A stretch of 17,394 nt of DNA, taken from Candidatus Parcubacteria bacterium (lineage in GTDB: Bacteria > Patescibacteriota > Minisyncoccia > Phycocordibacterales > GCA-2747955). Under the pieces are notes generated by a model. The model made no database searches and was not told the origin of the DNA. It saw nothing but the letters and a program-made list of their open reading frames with translations. Below, in pieces: positions 1 through 7,480 of the stretch. The translations under genes were made by a program, and so were the position numbers. Positions within the stretch are counted from its first letter, which is position 1. Every line of letters starts with the position of its first letter. The stretch lies in NCBI GenBank assembly GCA_027039745.1, contig JALUMP010000003.1, positions 1 through 17,394 of the forward strand. The letters are read 5' to 3'.

Positions 1-1569
1 GTGTATACATTAAACCTTGTTTTATATTTGATAATCGCAATATCAATTTTAATGCAAGGTTTTTTGTTTGAAAGTGTTGCGGTTCAGATTACAATTCAAG
101 ATAGATTATTGACAACTTTTAAAAAAGAAGTTATATTTTTATATATGAATAAAATAAAATCATCTGAAAATTATCAAAAAAAAGTTGAACCACTAGAATA
201 TACAAAAAATTTTGTTATTGATAAACCATTACAAAAAAACAAATTAGATGTAGATATCAACTCAAAACATATTAATTTTTTAATGAATAATTCTTTTTTT
301 GAAGATTTAATTTCTATTTCAGATAGGGTGTCTATAAAAACAAAAAAGAAAGAGTTTTTTTTGGTGTGCAATTTAGCTTTAGATTTGTTAATGAGAGATG
401 TTTCTTTTAGCACTATCCCAATGTTTAGGCACAATCCAAAAAATTTTGATGATTTTATTTTTGATTTTAACAAATCGTTATCGCAAACTTTTATTAATTT
501 AGATATGTCGGGAAACTTGTTAAATGAAGGGCAAAAATCTATGCCAATGTTAAGCACATCATTACCAATCTACAAACCAAAAACTTTAGAATCAATAGAA
601 GAGTTTAAAAATGCTATAAAAATTTATTATGAAGTATTTAATGGAATGGTGGACGGCAATAATGATAAGAAAAAAATTAAATATAAAATACCAGAAACTG
701 GAGTTGTAGTGATAAATGAAAATGCAGAAAAAGAGCAATCTTCATTTTTAGAATCAAAAAAAATAAAAAGTGATGTAACATTTGAAAATATAGGTGGATA
801 TGGAAAATTAAAATCAGAGATAAAGAGATTAGCAGCAGTAAAAAGTAACCCAGAAGCTTTTAGAAAGTTGGGAATAAAAGCTCCAAGCAGTGTTTTATTG
901 TATGGTCCTCCAGGTACTGGAAAAACCCTCTTTGCCAAGGCTTTAGCTGAAGAAACAAAAGGTGATATGTATAATGTTAAAACATCTGATATTTTTGATA
1001 AATGAGTTGGTTCATCAGGACAAAATATTACTAAAATATTAAAATTATTACCAGAAAATAGTATTTTATTTATTGATGAAATTGATAGTTTGATGCGTGA
1101 TAGAGGTGATTCTCATGAAAGCAGTGCAGAAGTTTTAAATTTAATTTTACAGTTTATGAATGGAGTAGAGGACAATAGAGGAATTTTGTTAATTGGAGCA
1201 ACAAATAAAAAAGAGTTATTAGATGGTGCAGCTTTACGGTCTGGTAGATTTGGTAAACACATAGAGGTTGGGCTACCAGACAAAAAAGCTAGAAAAGATA
1301 TTTTTAGAGTTCATATAAAAGATAATGAAACATTTGCTAGTAATCGTTTATTCAGAAAAAATATTAATTTTGATAAATTAACAAATATAACAAAAGAGTT
1401 TTCTGGGGCTGATATTGAAGAAGTAATTAAAAGATGTGTAGAAGAAAGAGCTTTTTCTAAGACAAAAAAGTTAATAACTACAGAGAAAATTGAAAAAAGT
1501 ATTAATACTTTAAAGATGGAGCGTAAAATAAAAAATAAGGAAAAAAAGATTTTTGGGTTTAAAAGTTAA
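1..1569 (+). CDS. Membrane-anchored FtsH/Vps4-like AAA+ ATPase without protease domain (probably 5'-partial)
   Basis: This is an AAA+ ATPase of 522 residues as visible. The frame is open from base 1, so the true start may lie upstream. A hydrophobic stretch at about residues 6-26 looks like a membrane anchor, followed by about 230 residues I do not recognise. The ATPase core begins near residue 260 ('FENIGGYGKLKSEI', FtsH-like). It has Walker A GPPGTGKT at 302-309, Walker B FIDE ending D359/E360, and the second region of homology with arginine-finger candidates R413 and R416. Codon 335 is TGA. Read as Trp it gives 'DKWVGSSG', the pore-loop pattern of the Vps4/meiotic AAA clade ('KWLGE'). The protein ends after the lid helices; there is no M41 HExxH peptidase, so it is probably an unfoldase or remodelling ATPase rather than FtsH itself. 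The substrate is unknown. Confidence 0.85.
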
Positions 1570-1589
1570 AAACCTTTTTGTTTCTGTGT

Positions 1590-1595
1590 TATAAT
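1590..1595 (+). promoter_or_regulatory. Extended -10 promoter (TGT-TATAAT) ahead of the obg 5' duplicate
   Basis: A perfect TATAAT preceded by TGT lies 10 nt before the ATG at 1606. The expected transcription start would fall almost on that ATG, so the transcript would have little or no leader. A -35 element is weak or absent. Confidence 0.65.
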
Positions 1596-1604
1596 GCCAA
1601 ATAT

Positions 1605-1651
1605 TATGGCATTTATAGATGAATTAAAAATAAAAGCAAAAGCTGGAGATG
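1605..1651 (+). repeat. 47-bp direct repeat, copy 1 (5' end of obg)
   Basis: Bases 1605-1651 are identical to 1783-1829, which contain the start of obg (first 15 codons plus one base each side). The two copies are offset by 178 bp and separated by 131 bp of unrelated sequence. Copy 1 keeps the strong extended -10 promoter; copy 2 leads into the complete gene. Confidence 0.95.
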
Positions 1652-1764
1652 AATTTTGAGCGGGTTTTTGAGCGGGCATAGAAAACATGAGTGAAAAATG
1701 CCTATACGAATTTCCGGAGGAAATACTTTGCCATCTTCAGCTATTTTCAATAAATTATAATTAA
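1606..1764 (+). CDS. 52-aa chimeric upstream ORF: duplicated Obg N-terminus plus unrelated tail
   Basis: With UGA as Trp the frame starting at the duplicated obg ATG stays open for 52 residues and ends in TAA. Residues 1-15 are identical to the Obg N-terminus ('MAFIDELKIKAKAGD'). The rest is unrelated, starting 'EFWAGFWAGIENM' and containing a 12-bp tandem duplication that encodes FWAG twice. Both Trp of that repeat are TGA. The stop lies 19 nt before the obg start, so translation could be coupled to obg. It may be a real upstream ORF, a by-product of an insertion that duplicated 47 bp, or an assembly artefact. I recognise no domain in the tail. Confidence 0.4.
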
Positions 1765-1782
1765 ATTATTTAAAAAATACGA

Positions 1783-1829
1783 TATGGCATTTATAGATGA
1801 ATTAAAAATAAAAGCAAAAGCTGGAGATG
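1783..1829 (+). repeat. 47-bp direct repeat, copy 2 (functional obg start)
   Basis: This is the second exact copy of 1605-1651. Here the sequence continues into the conserved Obg glycine-rich domain ('GDGGNGIVS'). A TATAAT at 1756-1761, 22 nt before the ATG, could serve as a replacement promoter. Confidence 0.95.
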
Positions 1830-2758
1830 GAGGCAACGGAATTGTTTCTTGACTTCGTTTGCGGAACTTGGCAAAAGGTGGCCCTGCTGGTGGTGATGGT
1901 GGAAGAGGCGGAGATATTTTTTTTAAAGCTACCCGTGATTTGTCAGCACTTGCTAAATATACAGGCAACCCTATTTTTACAGCAGAAAGAGGTGGAGATG
2001 GTAGAAAATTTTCAAAAGAAGGAAAAAATGGAGACGATTTATTTATAGAAGTTCCAATTGGTTCTCGTATCACAAGTCTTGCAGATAATAGCGAGTTTTC
2101 TTTGTTAAAAGAAGGCGAGATAATGAGAGTTTTAAAAGGAGGAAAAGGGGGTTTTGGAAATGAGCATTTTAAATCTTCCCGCAATATTTCTCCAGAAGAG
2201 CAAACAGATGGGCATAAAGGAGAAGAAGGAGAATTTTTAATAGAGTTAGAGCTTTTAGTAGACCTTGGTTTTGTGGGTCTCCCATCTGCTGGTAAGTCAA
2301 CACTTCTAAATACTTTAACAAGCTCTCACGCTAAAGTAGGAGCGTACCCTTTTACTACATTGGAGCCATCTTTAGGAGTCTTTCATAAATACATTTTAGC
2401 TGATATTCCAGGGCTTATTGAAGGAGCCGCAGAAGGTAAAGGCTTGGGTCATAAATTTTTGAGACATATAAAACGCACAAAAGCCCTTGCTCATTTGGTG
2501 TCTTTTGAGTATGAAGATATGGTGGAAGAATATAAAAAAATAAGAAAAGAGTTGGAAAAATATTCTCCACAATTGATAGAAAAAAAAGAGCTTATTGTAT
2601 TATCAAAGTCAGACTTGGTTTCAGACCAAAAAGCTCAAAAAATAAAAACACAATTTGAAAAAGAATTTAAAAACCCTGTTGTTTTAATGTCTATTATAAA
2701 TGATGAACAAATGGAGGCTTTTGCTAAAGTTTTATCTAATTTTTTGGCAAAAGTTTAA
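1784..2758 (+). CDS. obg: Obg/CgtA GTPase (50S ribosome assembly)
   Basis: Obg is an essential GTPase that binds the large ribosomal subunit and couples assembly to nucleotide state. The 324-residue protein has the glycine-rich Obg fold at about 1-158 ('KGGPAGGDGGRGGD') and then the G domain: G1 GLPSAGKST at 165-173, G3 'DIPGLIEGA', and a G4 of SKSD instead of the usual NKxD. The C-terminal OCT domain present in many Obg proteins is missing. Codon 23 is TGA at 1850-1852; as Trp it gives 'GIVSWLRL', where homologues carry Phe or Trp. I chose the start at 1784 because it is the only one that gives an intact Obg fold. The duplicated 5' end upstream makes the expression of this gene unusual. Confidence 0.95.
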
Positions 2759-2761
2759 CCC

Positions 2762-2789
2762 TTGAAAAAACTATTCTTTTTGTTATAGT
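2762..2789 (+). promoter_or_regulatory. Promoter of the ilvA leader transcript
   Basis: TTGAAA at 2762-2767 and TATAGT at 2784-2789 are separated by 16 bp, and the -10 is extended by TGT. The leader-peptide ATG follows 12 nt later. Confidence 0.65.
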
Positions 2790-2801
2790 GAATATACTGT
2801 T

Positions 2802-2873
2802 ATGGAAAAGTATAACAACATTATTATAAATATTATTATTGCTCACTTTAAGTGGCGAATTTTGTATTTATAA
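2802..2873 (+). CDS. Isoleucine-rich leader peptide of ilvA (23 aa)
   Basis: This short ORF lies between a promoter and a terminator directly ahead of ilvA. Seven of its 23 residues are Ile; six of them form two runs of three ('NIIINIIIAHF', codons 7-9 and 11-13) in a seven-codon block, and the seventh is codon 20. Ribosome-mediated attenuation of Ile biosynthesis uses such leader peptides: scarce charged tRNA-Ile stalls the ribosome on the Ile run. The stop (TAA) lies 21 nt before the terminator stem. No Shine-Dalgarno is visible; initiation is probably on a near-leaderless mRNA. AT-rich sequence alone produces Ile codons, so position and context carry the argument. Confidence 0.65.
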   Translation: MEKYNNIIINIIIAHFKWRILYL

Positions 2874-2921
2874 TTTTAATTAAAATAAAATCCAAAAACT
2901 CGTCGTAAGCGAGTTTTTTTT
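2844..2921 (+). promoter_or_regulatory. ilvA attenuator with alternative RNA pairings
   Basis: Three overlapping pairings can be read by eye. A small hairpin pairs CACT 2844-2847 with AGTG 2851-2854. An antiterminator can pair 2852-2863 (gtggcgaatttt) with 2895-2906 (aaaactcgtcgt): 11 of 12 positions pair, counting three or four G-U pairs, with one A-C mismatch. The terminator pairs 2895-2902 with 2910-2917. The antiterminator uses bases of both others, so the states exclude each other as in classical attenuators. A ribosome stalled on the Ile codons (2820-2840) would leave 2852-2863 free and favour read-through; one that reaches the stop at 2871 would cover it and allow termination. The pairing scheme is inferred and has not been computed. 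Confidence 0.6.
2895..2921 (+). terminator. Rho-independent terminator ahead of ilvA (attenuator terminator)
   Basis: Stem AAAACTCG/CGAGTTTT (8 bp) with a 7-nt loop is followed by a T tract; eight consecutive T occupy 2914-2921. It lies 12 nt before the ilvA start, so it must be read through for ilvA to be expressed. Confidence 0.8.
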
Positions 2922-2933
2922 AATAAAAACAAT

Positions 2934-4196
2934 ATGAAAAAATTTATAAAAGATGTAAAAGAAAATGCAAAGACATTAAGAAGACTTTTTGACGAAACAG
3001 ATTTTTACCAAGACCAATTGCTTTCTGAAAAATATAAGGCAAATATATTTTTAAAGAGAGAAGACCAAACTCCAGTCAGATCATACAAGATTCGTGGAGC
3101 TTATTGTTTTATCAATAAATATAAAAAACAAAATGAGAATAATAAAAATATGTATTTTATTTGTGCTTCAGCTGGCAATCATGCTCAAGGCTTTGCTTAT
3201 GCATGTAGAGAATTAAAACAAAAAGGTAAAGTTTATATGCCAGTTACAACGCCAAAACAAAAAATAGATATGACAAAATATTGGGGACAAAATTTTGTTG
3301 AAGTAGTTTTGGTAGGAGATACTTTTGATGACGCATCAGCAGCAGCTCAAGAAGAATATAAAAAAAATAAAAATTCCTTTTTTGTGCCACCTTTTGATCA
3401 TAAAGATATAGTAGCTGGGCAAGCTACCGTGGCAGATGAAGTTTTCAATCAGAGTAGACAAAATATTGATTATTTAGTAGTTCCAGTTGGAGGTGGGGGG
3501 GTTTCTGCAGGAATCGCAAAATACTTTGAAATTGTTTCTCCAAAAACAAAAATTATAACAGTAGAGCCAGAAAATGCAGATAGTTTCGCAACTTCTGTAA
3601 GAAACAAGAAAAATACAAAATTAGAAAAAATCTCAACATTTGTAGATGGAGCAGCGGTAAAAAAGATTGGAAATTATAATTTCAGAGTGTTGAAGAAATT
3701 GATAAAAGAAAAAACTATCATTTCACCAGAGGGAAGACTTTCTAAAACTATCTTAGAGTTTTTAACACATAACGGAATCATTCTTGAGCCAGCAGGAGCC
3801 TTATCTGTAGATGCTTTAAATGATGAAAAGTTACTTAAAAAAATAAAAGGAAAAAATGTTGTCTGCGTTGTAACAGGGGGAAATTTTGATTTTACAAGAC
3901 TTCCAGAGATACAAGAAAAAGCGTTAAAATATTCAAATTTAAAAAAATATATAGTTTTACGTCTTCCTCAAAGGCCAGGTACTTTGAAAGGTTTTTTAGG
4001 TTCTTTTGAAGATGGAGTAGATATCACTCGTTTTGAATATTTGAAAAAATCATCTAAAAATTTTGGTTCAGTATTGATTGGGTTAGAGTCTCAAAAAAAA
4101 GAAGCACTAAAACAAAGTTTTGATAGATTTACAAGAAGTGGCTATGATTTTCAAGATATTACAGACGAACAGATGTTTTTTGACTTATTGATTTAA
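2934..4196 (+). CDS. ilvA: Threonine dehydratase (biosynthetic IlvA type)
   Basis: This PLP enzyme deaminates threonine to 2-oxobutanoate, the first step of isoleucine synthesis. The 420-residue length matches the short biosynthetic IlvA form. The PLP-binding lysine is K52 in 'SYKIRGAY', followed by 'SAGNHAQG' (substrate loop) and the Gly-rich phosphate loop 'PVGGGGVSAGI' from residue 184. The C-terminal region from about 340 ('YIVLRLPQRPGTLKGF') is a single ACT-like regulatory domain, suggesting allosteric control. No in-frame TGA occurs; its Trp uses TGG. Upstream sit an Ile-rich leader peptide and a terminator, so synthesis is likely attenuated by isoleucine. The 3' end overlaps the convergent pseudouridine synthase by 12 bp. 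No other Ile pathway gene is in the window. Confidence 0.93.
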   Translation: MKKFIKDVKENAKTLRRLFDETDFYQDQLLSEKYKANIFLKREDQTPVRSYKIRGAYCFINKYKKQNENNKNMYFICASAGNHAQGFAYACRELKQKGKVYMPVTTPKQKIDMTKYWGQNFVEVVLVGDTFDDASAAAQEEYKKNKNSFFVPPFDHKDIVAGQATVADEVFNQSRQNIDYLVVPVGGGGVSAGIAKYFEIVSPKTKIITVEPENADSFATSVRNKKNTKLEKISTFVDGAAVKKIGNYNFRVLKKLIKEKTIISPEGRLSKTILEFLTHNGIILEPAGALSVDALNDEKLLKKIKGKNVVCVVTGGNFDFTRLPEIQEKALKYSNLKKYIVLRLPQRPGTLKGFLGSFEDGVDITRFEYLKKSSKNFGSVLIGLESQKKEALKQSFDRFTRSGYDFQDITDEQMFFDLLI

Positions 4197-4916
4197 TTTT
4201 AAAATTTTTTCAGCTTCAATAAAATTTTTAGGTAGTGGAGCTTTCAGTTCCAAATTTTCTCCATTTAGTTTTTTAAACTTTATTGCATATGCATGTAAAG
4301 CTTGGGTTTCAAAACCTAAGTTTTTTGTTTTATCTTCTCTATCAAAATTTTTTCCTGCATAGAGATGGTCGGCTACAAGTGGGTGGTTGTCATATTTCAT
4401 ATGAACACGGATTTGGTGAGTTCTACCTGTTTTTGGAAAAACATCTAAATATGAAAAATCTCTCGTTTTAATTAATGTTTTGTATTCTGTGATAGCATCT
4501 CTTGCTTTTCCACGAATTTCACGAATAGTAGCCCAGCGTCTAAAGTTCGTTTTAGATCTACCAATAGGGGTATCAATAACTTTTCTATCGTATTTCACAT
4601 CACCATACACAAAAGCTCTGTAATTTTTTTGTATTTTTCTATTTTTAAATTGAGATTTCAGGCTTTCAAAGCTTTCTTGGTTTTTTGCGATTAAAATTAC
4701 ACCACTGGTATCTTTGTCTAATCTATGCACAATTCCTGGTCTATAAATTTTTTCTCCATTTTGTAGCTCTATAGGTTCTCCAATATTTTTTAAATCTGGA
4801 TATTTTTCCAATATTCAATCTGAAAGAGTAGGGTTTTTATTTTTACCATCACCATGTACCAAAATACCAATAGGTTTATTTATAGCTAAAATATTTTTAT
4901 CTTCAATATTTTTCAT
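4185..4916 (-). CDS. RluA-family pseudouridine synthase
   Basis: Isomerises specific uridines in rRNA (or tRNA). The 243-residue protein is the catalytic domain only: it opens directly with 'NILAINKPIGILVHG' and lacks the N-terminal S4 domain of RluC/RluD. The catalytic Asp is D67 in 'HRLDKDTSG'; 'KTGRTHQIRVHM' is the conserved substrate-binding motif. Codon 34 (4815-4817) is TGA and as Trp gives 'TLSDWILEKYP', a position where homologues often have Trp. I chose the ATG at 4916 because it begins the fold and is preceded 7 nt upstream by an extended -10. Which position is modified cannot be told from the sequence. Confidence 0.9.
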
Positions 4917-4923
4917 AAAGCCA

Positions 4924-4929
4924 ATTATA
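4924..4929 (-). promoter_or_regulatory. Extended -10 promoter (TGC-TATAAT) of the pseudouridine synthase gene
   Basis: On the minus strand a perfect TATAAT with upstream TGC ends 7 nt before the ATG at 4916, so the mRNA would begin at or very near the start codon. Confidence 0.65.
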
Positions 4930-4949
4930 GCATTTTATATGAAGTAACG

Positions 4950-4970
4950 AAAAAGCCAGCAAAAGCTGGC
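4950..4970 (-). terminator. Terminator of the exonuclease-UPF0489 operon
   Basis: On the minus strand GCCAGC, loop TTTT, GCTGGC is followed by five T. It lies 120 nt after the UPF0489 stop and just ahead of the promoter of the next gene on the same strand. Confidence 0.7.
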
Positions 4971-5002
4971 ATTTCGGAATAAAATATAAAAATAAATTAT
5001 TC

Positions 5003-5038
5003 TATCAGGTTTGATTTTCAAAGAAAACTAAACCGATA
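5003..5038 (-). other. Two-tier stem-loop in the 3' untranslated region of the UPF0489 gene
   Basis: Outer arms 5003-5012 and 5030-5038 pair (TATC and GGTTT with their complements, one bulged base). Inner arms 5015-5019 and 5023-5027 pair across a 3-nt loop. It lies in the 173-bp gap 4917-5089, which otherwise holds only the terminator and a promoter. It may stabilise the mRNA end or be a structured RNA. Confidence 0.4.
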
Positions 5039-5089
5039 ATAAACATTATATTAATTTTTTATTTTTTTGCAAATATATAATGTTAACAA

Positions 5090-5686
5090 TTAATTTAGTA
5101 AATTTAAAATAAGTTTTTTAGCTTTTTTTTGCTCTATAAAACCGGGTGAGGTTGCAATGCACACAGCCGCCGCTTCTTTTCAAGCTTTTTTTATTACTTT
5201 TCTTTTTAAGTCATCGTTGACCATTTCTCCATCTTTTCCAAAAATATCAATATCTAAATTTAAGATGAAGTTATTTTTTGGTAATCTAAAATCTTTAAAT
5301 TCTCATGATTGAGTGATGTTGTGTATTTTTCCAATAAGTTTTGTTTTAGAAGCAAGGTCTAGATAATCTGAAACTCTTGTTTTTTTTAAACATCACTCAA
5401 TATTTTCAAAATTTATTTTTTTAGGAATTTTATATTGAAATACGGCATTATCACGATGAGCATCTATATGCACAATATCAAAAATCTTGTTCTTTTTTTC
5501 AGATATTTCTAAAAAGGGGTATAAAGCAATATTATGGTTATCAAAAATATATATTTCTTTATCATGTTTAAAGATTAACTCGTATTCTGCAAGCCCGCAA
5601 TAACCAATACCACTGTCATCTCAGTAGGCAACTTTTTTTGAAAGCATCATCTCAGCTTTTTTCTTTTTTTTAAAAAGTTTTTTCAT
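5090..5686 (-). CDS. UPF0489-like protein with arginase-type metal motifs
   Basis: A 198-residue protein resembling the UPF0489 (C5orf22-like) family: 'IYIFDNHNIAL' near residues 45-55, 'IVHIDAHRDN' at 71-80, 'LNLDIDIFG' at 142-150 and 'ATSPGFIEQKKA' at 178-189. The D75-x-H77-x-D79 and D145-x-D147 motifs have the spacing of the two metal-binding motifs of arginases and agmatinases, so a metallohydrolase is plausible; the substrate is unknown. Four codons are TGA (Trp 22, 98, 128, 169), so under the standard code the gene is invisible. The ATG lies 1 nt after the exonuclease stop, implying one transcript and perhaps coupled translation. The family match is from memory of motifs. Confidence 0.7.
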
Positions 5687-5687
5687 C

Positions 5688-6266
5688 CTAAAAAAGACTT
5701 AAAGATTCAGAGGAATCTTCCTTTTTTTCTCAAGCAGATGTATTAAGAGGGATTTCTGTTTTTTCTTGAGTATTTCGGTCAATATAAAACAACTTTTGAT
5801 TTTTTAGCGCATATTCATAGACATCTTTAGTGACTTTTACATCTTGTTCGCAGTATTTTTTTATTTTTTCAACTTCTCCAGAGTTTCATCAAGCTACTGC
5901 CTGCAAGCCGTTTGCAGATTTTGATATGCCAAGTGTTGTAGATGCAATAGAGTCTAAGCCTATTTTTTTACCAATACTTTTTTCAACTTCTGCAAAAACA
6001 TCCAGATGGTGTTTTTTCTGTAAGTCAAAAGGTGCATATTTTTGTAAAAGTGGAATATCAAAATGGTTTCCGTTGAATGTAATATACATATCAGTATTTT
6101 GAAAAAATACTCACATTTTTTCAAAATCTTCTTCTAAAAAAGAATAATATTTATTTGTTTTAGAATCTCAAAGAGAAACCACAGAGATATCTAAATCAGC
6201 TGGGTTATTAGATTGCACGTCGGAAAATATATTTTTAGTTTCTATATCAAATACTATTTTATTCAT
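5688..6266 (-). CDS. YprB-like RNase H-fold 3'-5' exonuclease
   Basis: A 192-residue DnaQ-like nuclease of the YprB type. Exo I is D7-x-E9 in 'VFDIET'; Exo II is 'NGNHFDIPLL' with D70; D89 sits in 'HLDVF'; Exo III is 'YCEQDVKVTKDVY' with Y138 and D142. Five codons are TGA (Trp 33, 52, 126, 127, 179). Two are adjacent and give 'AVAWWNSGEVEK', matching the WW characteristic of this family just before Exo III. The start at 6266 follows a -10 by 8 nt. It is the first gene of an operon with the UPF0489-like gene and is divergent from mltG. The substrate (DNA or RNA) is not evident; the last 30 residues are acidic and probably disordered. Confidence 0.88.
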
Positions 6267-6274
6267 TAAAAAAA

Positions 6275-6280
6275 ATTATA
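6275..6280 (-). promoter_or_regulatory. Extended -10 promoter (TGA-TATAAT) of the exonuclease operon
   Basis: A perfect minus-strand TATAAT with TGA ahead ends 8 nt before the ATG at 6266, so a leaderless transcript is expected. It shares a 105-bp divergent intergenic region with the mltG promoter. Confidence 0.65.
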
Positions 6281-6355
6281 TCATTTATTAAGTTTTTTGA
6301 TATTAATAATATTAATAACTTGTGTAAAAAAACACCCTTAAAATGTTTTTTTTGT

Positions 6356-6361
6356 TATAAT
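6356..6361 (+). promoter_or_regulatory. Extended -10 promoter (TGT-TATAAT) of mltG
   Basis: TATAAT ends 10 nt before the ATG at 6372. This argues against the in-frame GTG at 6363, which begins only 1 nt after the hexamer and would lie upstream of the expected transcript start. Confidence 0.65.
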
Positions 6362-6371
6362 AGTGCTTATT

Positions 6372-7454
6372 ATGAAACTAAAAGCTAAGGAAATAGCTTT
6401 ATATAGACGTATGACAAGTAAAAAGTGGTTAAAAAAAACCATATTTCTTTTTGCTTTTTTAATAGTGATCATGCCCATTGTTTTATTTTTTTCTATTTTT
6501 TTTACTCTCCAAGTTCCAGATGATTTTGTAGTAAATAGTGAATTTGAAATAGAAAAAGGAATGGGTGTTTCTGAAATCGCAAATTTATTAGAAGACAAAA
6601 AATTCATCCGTTCAGCAGCTGTTTTTAAAGGTATATATTATTTAAATAAATACAAAAATCATGGGGTGGAAGATAAGATTCCAGCAGGACATTATGTATT
6701 TAAAGTTCCATTAAATATTGTAGATGTCTATGAAAAACTAAAAATTGGAGCTAAAGACATAAAGATAAAAGAAGTTCCAGTTACAATTTTAGAAGGTTGA
6801 CCTAATTTTAAAATAGCAGAAGAAGTATCAAAGGTTTATGACAGAGTATCAAAAGAAAAATTCTTAAAGTTAGCAAAAGAACACGAAGGTTTTTTGTATC
6901 CAAGCACTTATCAATTTTCAAAATATGATGTTAGTGAAGAGATTATTATAAATAAAATGTTAGAAACTTTTGAACAAAAAACAAAAGATATAAAAGCAAA
7001 GGTAGATAAATCTGATTCTTCTTGAGAAAAAATAATTATTATGGCTTCAATTATTGAAGCAGAAGCAGGTTCTGCACCATACCAAGTCAAGAGAAAAGTT
7101 TCTGGCGTATTATGAAAACGTATCGCACGAGGGATGCCTCTACAGGTAGATGCTTTTGTTGATTATGTTTTACAAAAACATATTTCAAAAAAACTTTATA
7201 GTCATCTAAAAATAGATTCACCATATAATACTTATATAAATACTGGGCTTACACCAACAGCGATAGGTAACCCATCATTAGACTCTATTCGCGCAGCTTT
7301 TTGACCAAATAAAACAGGGGATTTATATTATTTAACAGGAAAAGACGGAAAATTTTATTTCTCCAAGACAAATGCACAACATTTAAAATATAAAGATAAA
7401 TATATTACTAATTATGTTCCAGAAGTTAAAAAAGAAAAACTAAATGATCAATAG
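6372..7454 (+). CDS. mltG: Endolytic transglycosylase MltG
   Basis: MltG (YceG-like) cleaves nascent peptidoglycan strands at the membrane and so limits glycan length. The 360-residue protein has a basic N-terminus, one membrane segment at about residues 23-48, a LysM-like region ending 'TILEGW', and the catalytic region with E229 in 'MASIIEAEAG'. Later motifs are 'RGMPLQVDA' and 'LYYLTGKDGKFYFSKT'. Four TGA codons read as Trp 143, 218, 248 and 311; W143 matches the near-invariant 'EGW' of the family. Presence of MltG implies a peptidoglycan wall and excludes Mollicutes, the best known users of UGA=Trp. Confidence 0.94.
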
Positions 7455-7463
7455 TTTTTGTGT

Positions 7464-7469
7464 TAAAAT
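7464..7469 (+). promoter_or_regulatory. Extended -10 promoter (TGT-TAAAAT) of prfA
   Basis: TAAAAT preceded by TGT ends 11 nt before the prfA ATG and begins 9 nt after the mltG stop, so prfA probably has its own promoter. Confidence 0.5.
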
Positions 7470-7480
7470 AATAAATAATC

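Noticed and set aside
1685..1725. Possible riboswitch or Shine-Dalgarno (GGAGG at 1717-1721) in the insert before obg
   Set aside because: The GGAGG is about 60 nt from the obg start and inside the chimeric ORF; no known aptamer pattern is recognisable.
1747..2184. Minus-strand ORF opposite obg, and similar antisense ORFs at 174-557, 627-938, 13226-13480 and 16944-17138
   Set aside because: They are complements of well supported genes with composition expected from the sense codons and no recognisable domain.
6363..6371. GTG at 6363 as start of mltG
   Set aside because: It begins 1 nt after the TATAAT hexamer, upstream of the expected transcription start; ATG at 6372 fits.
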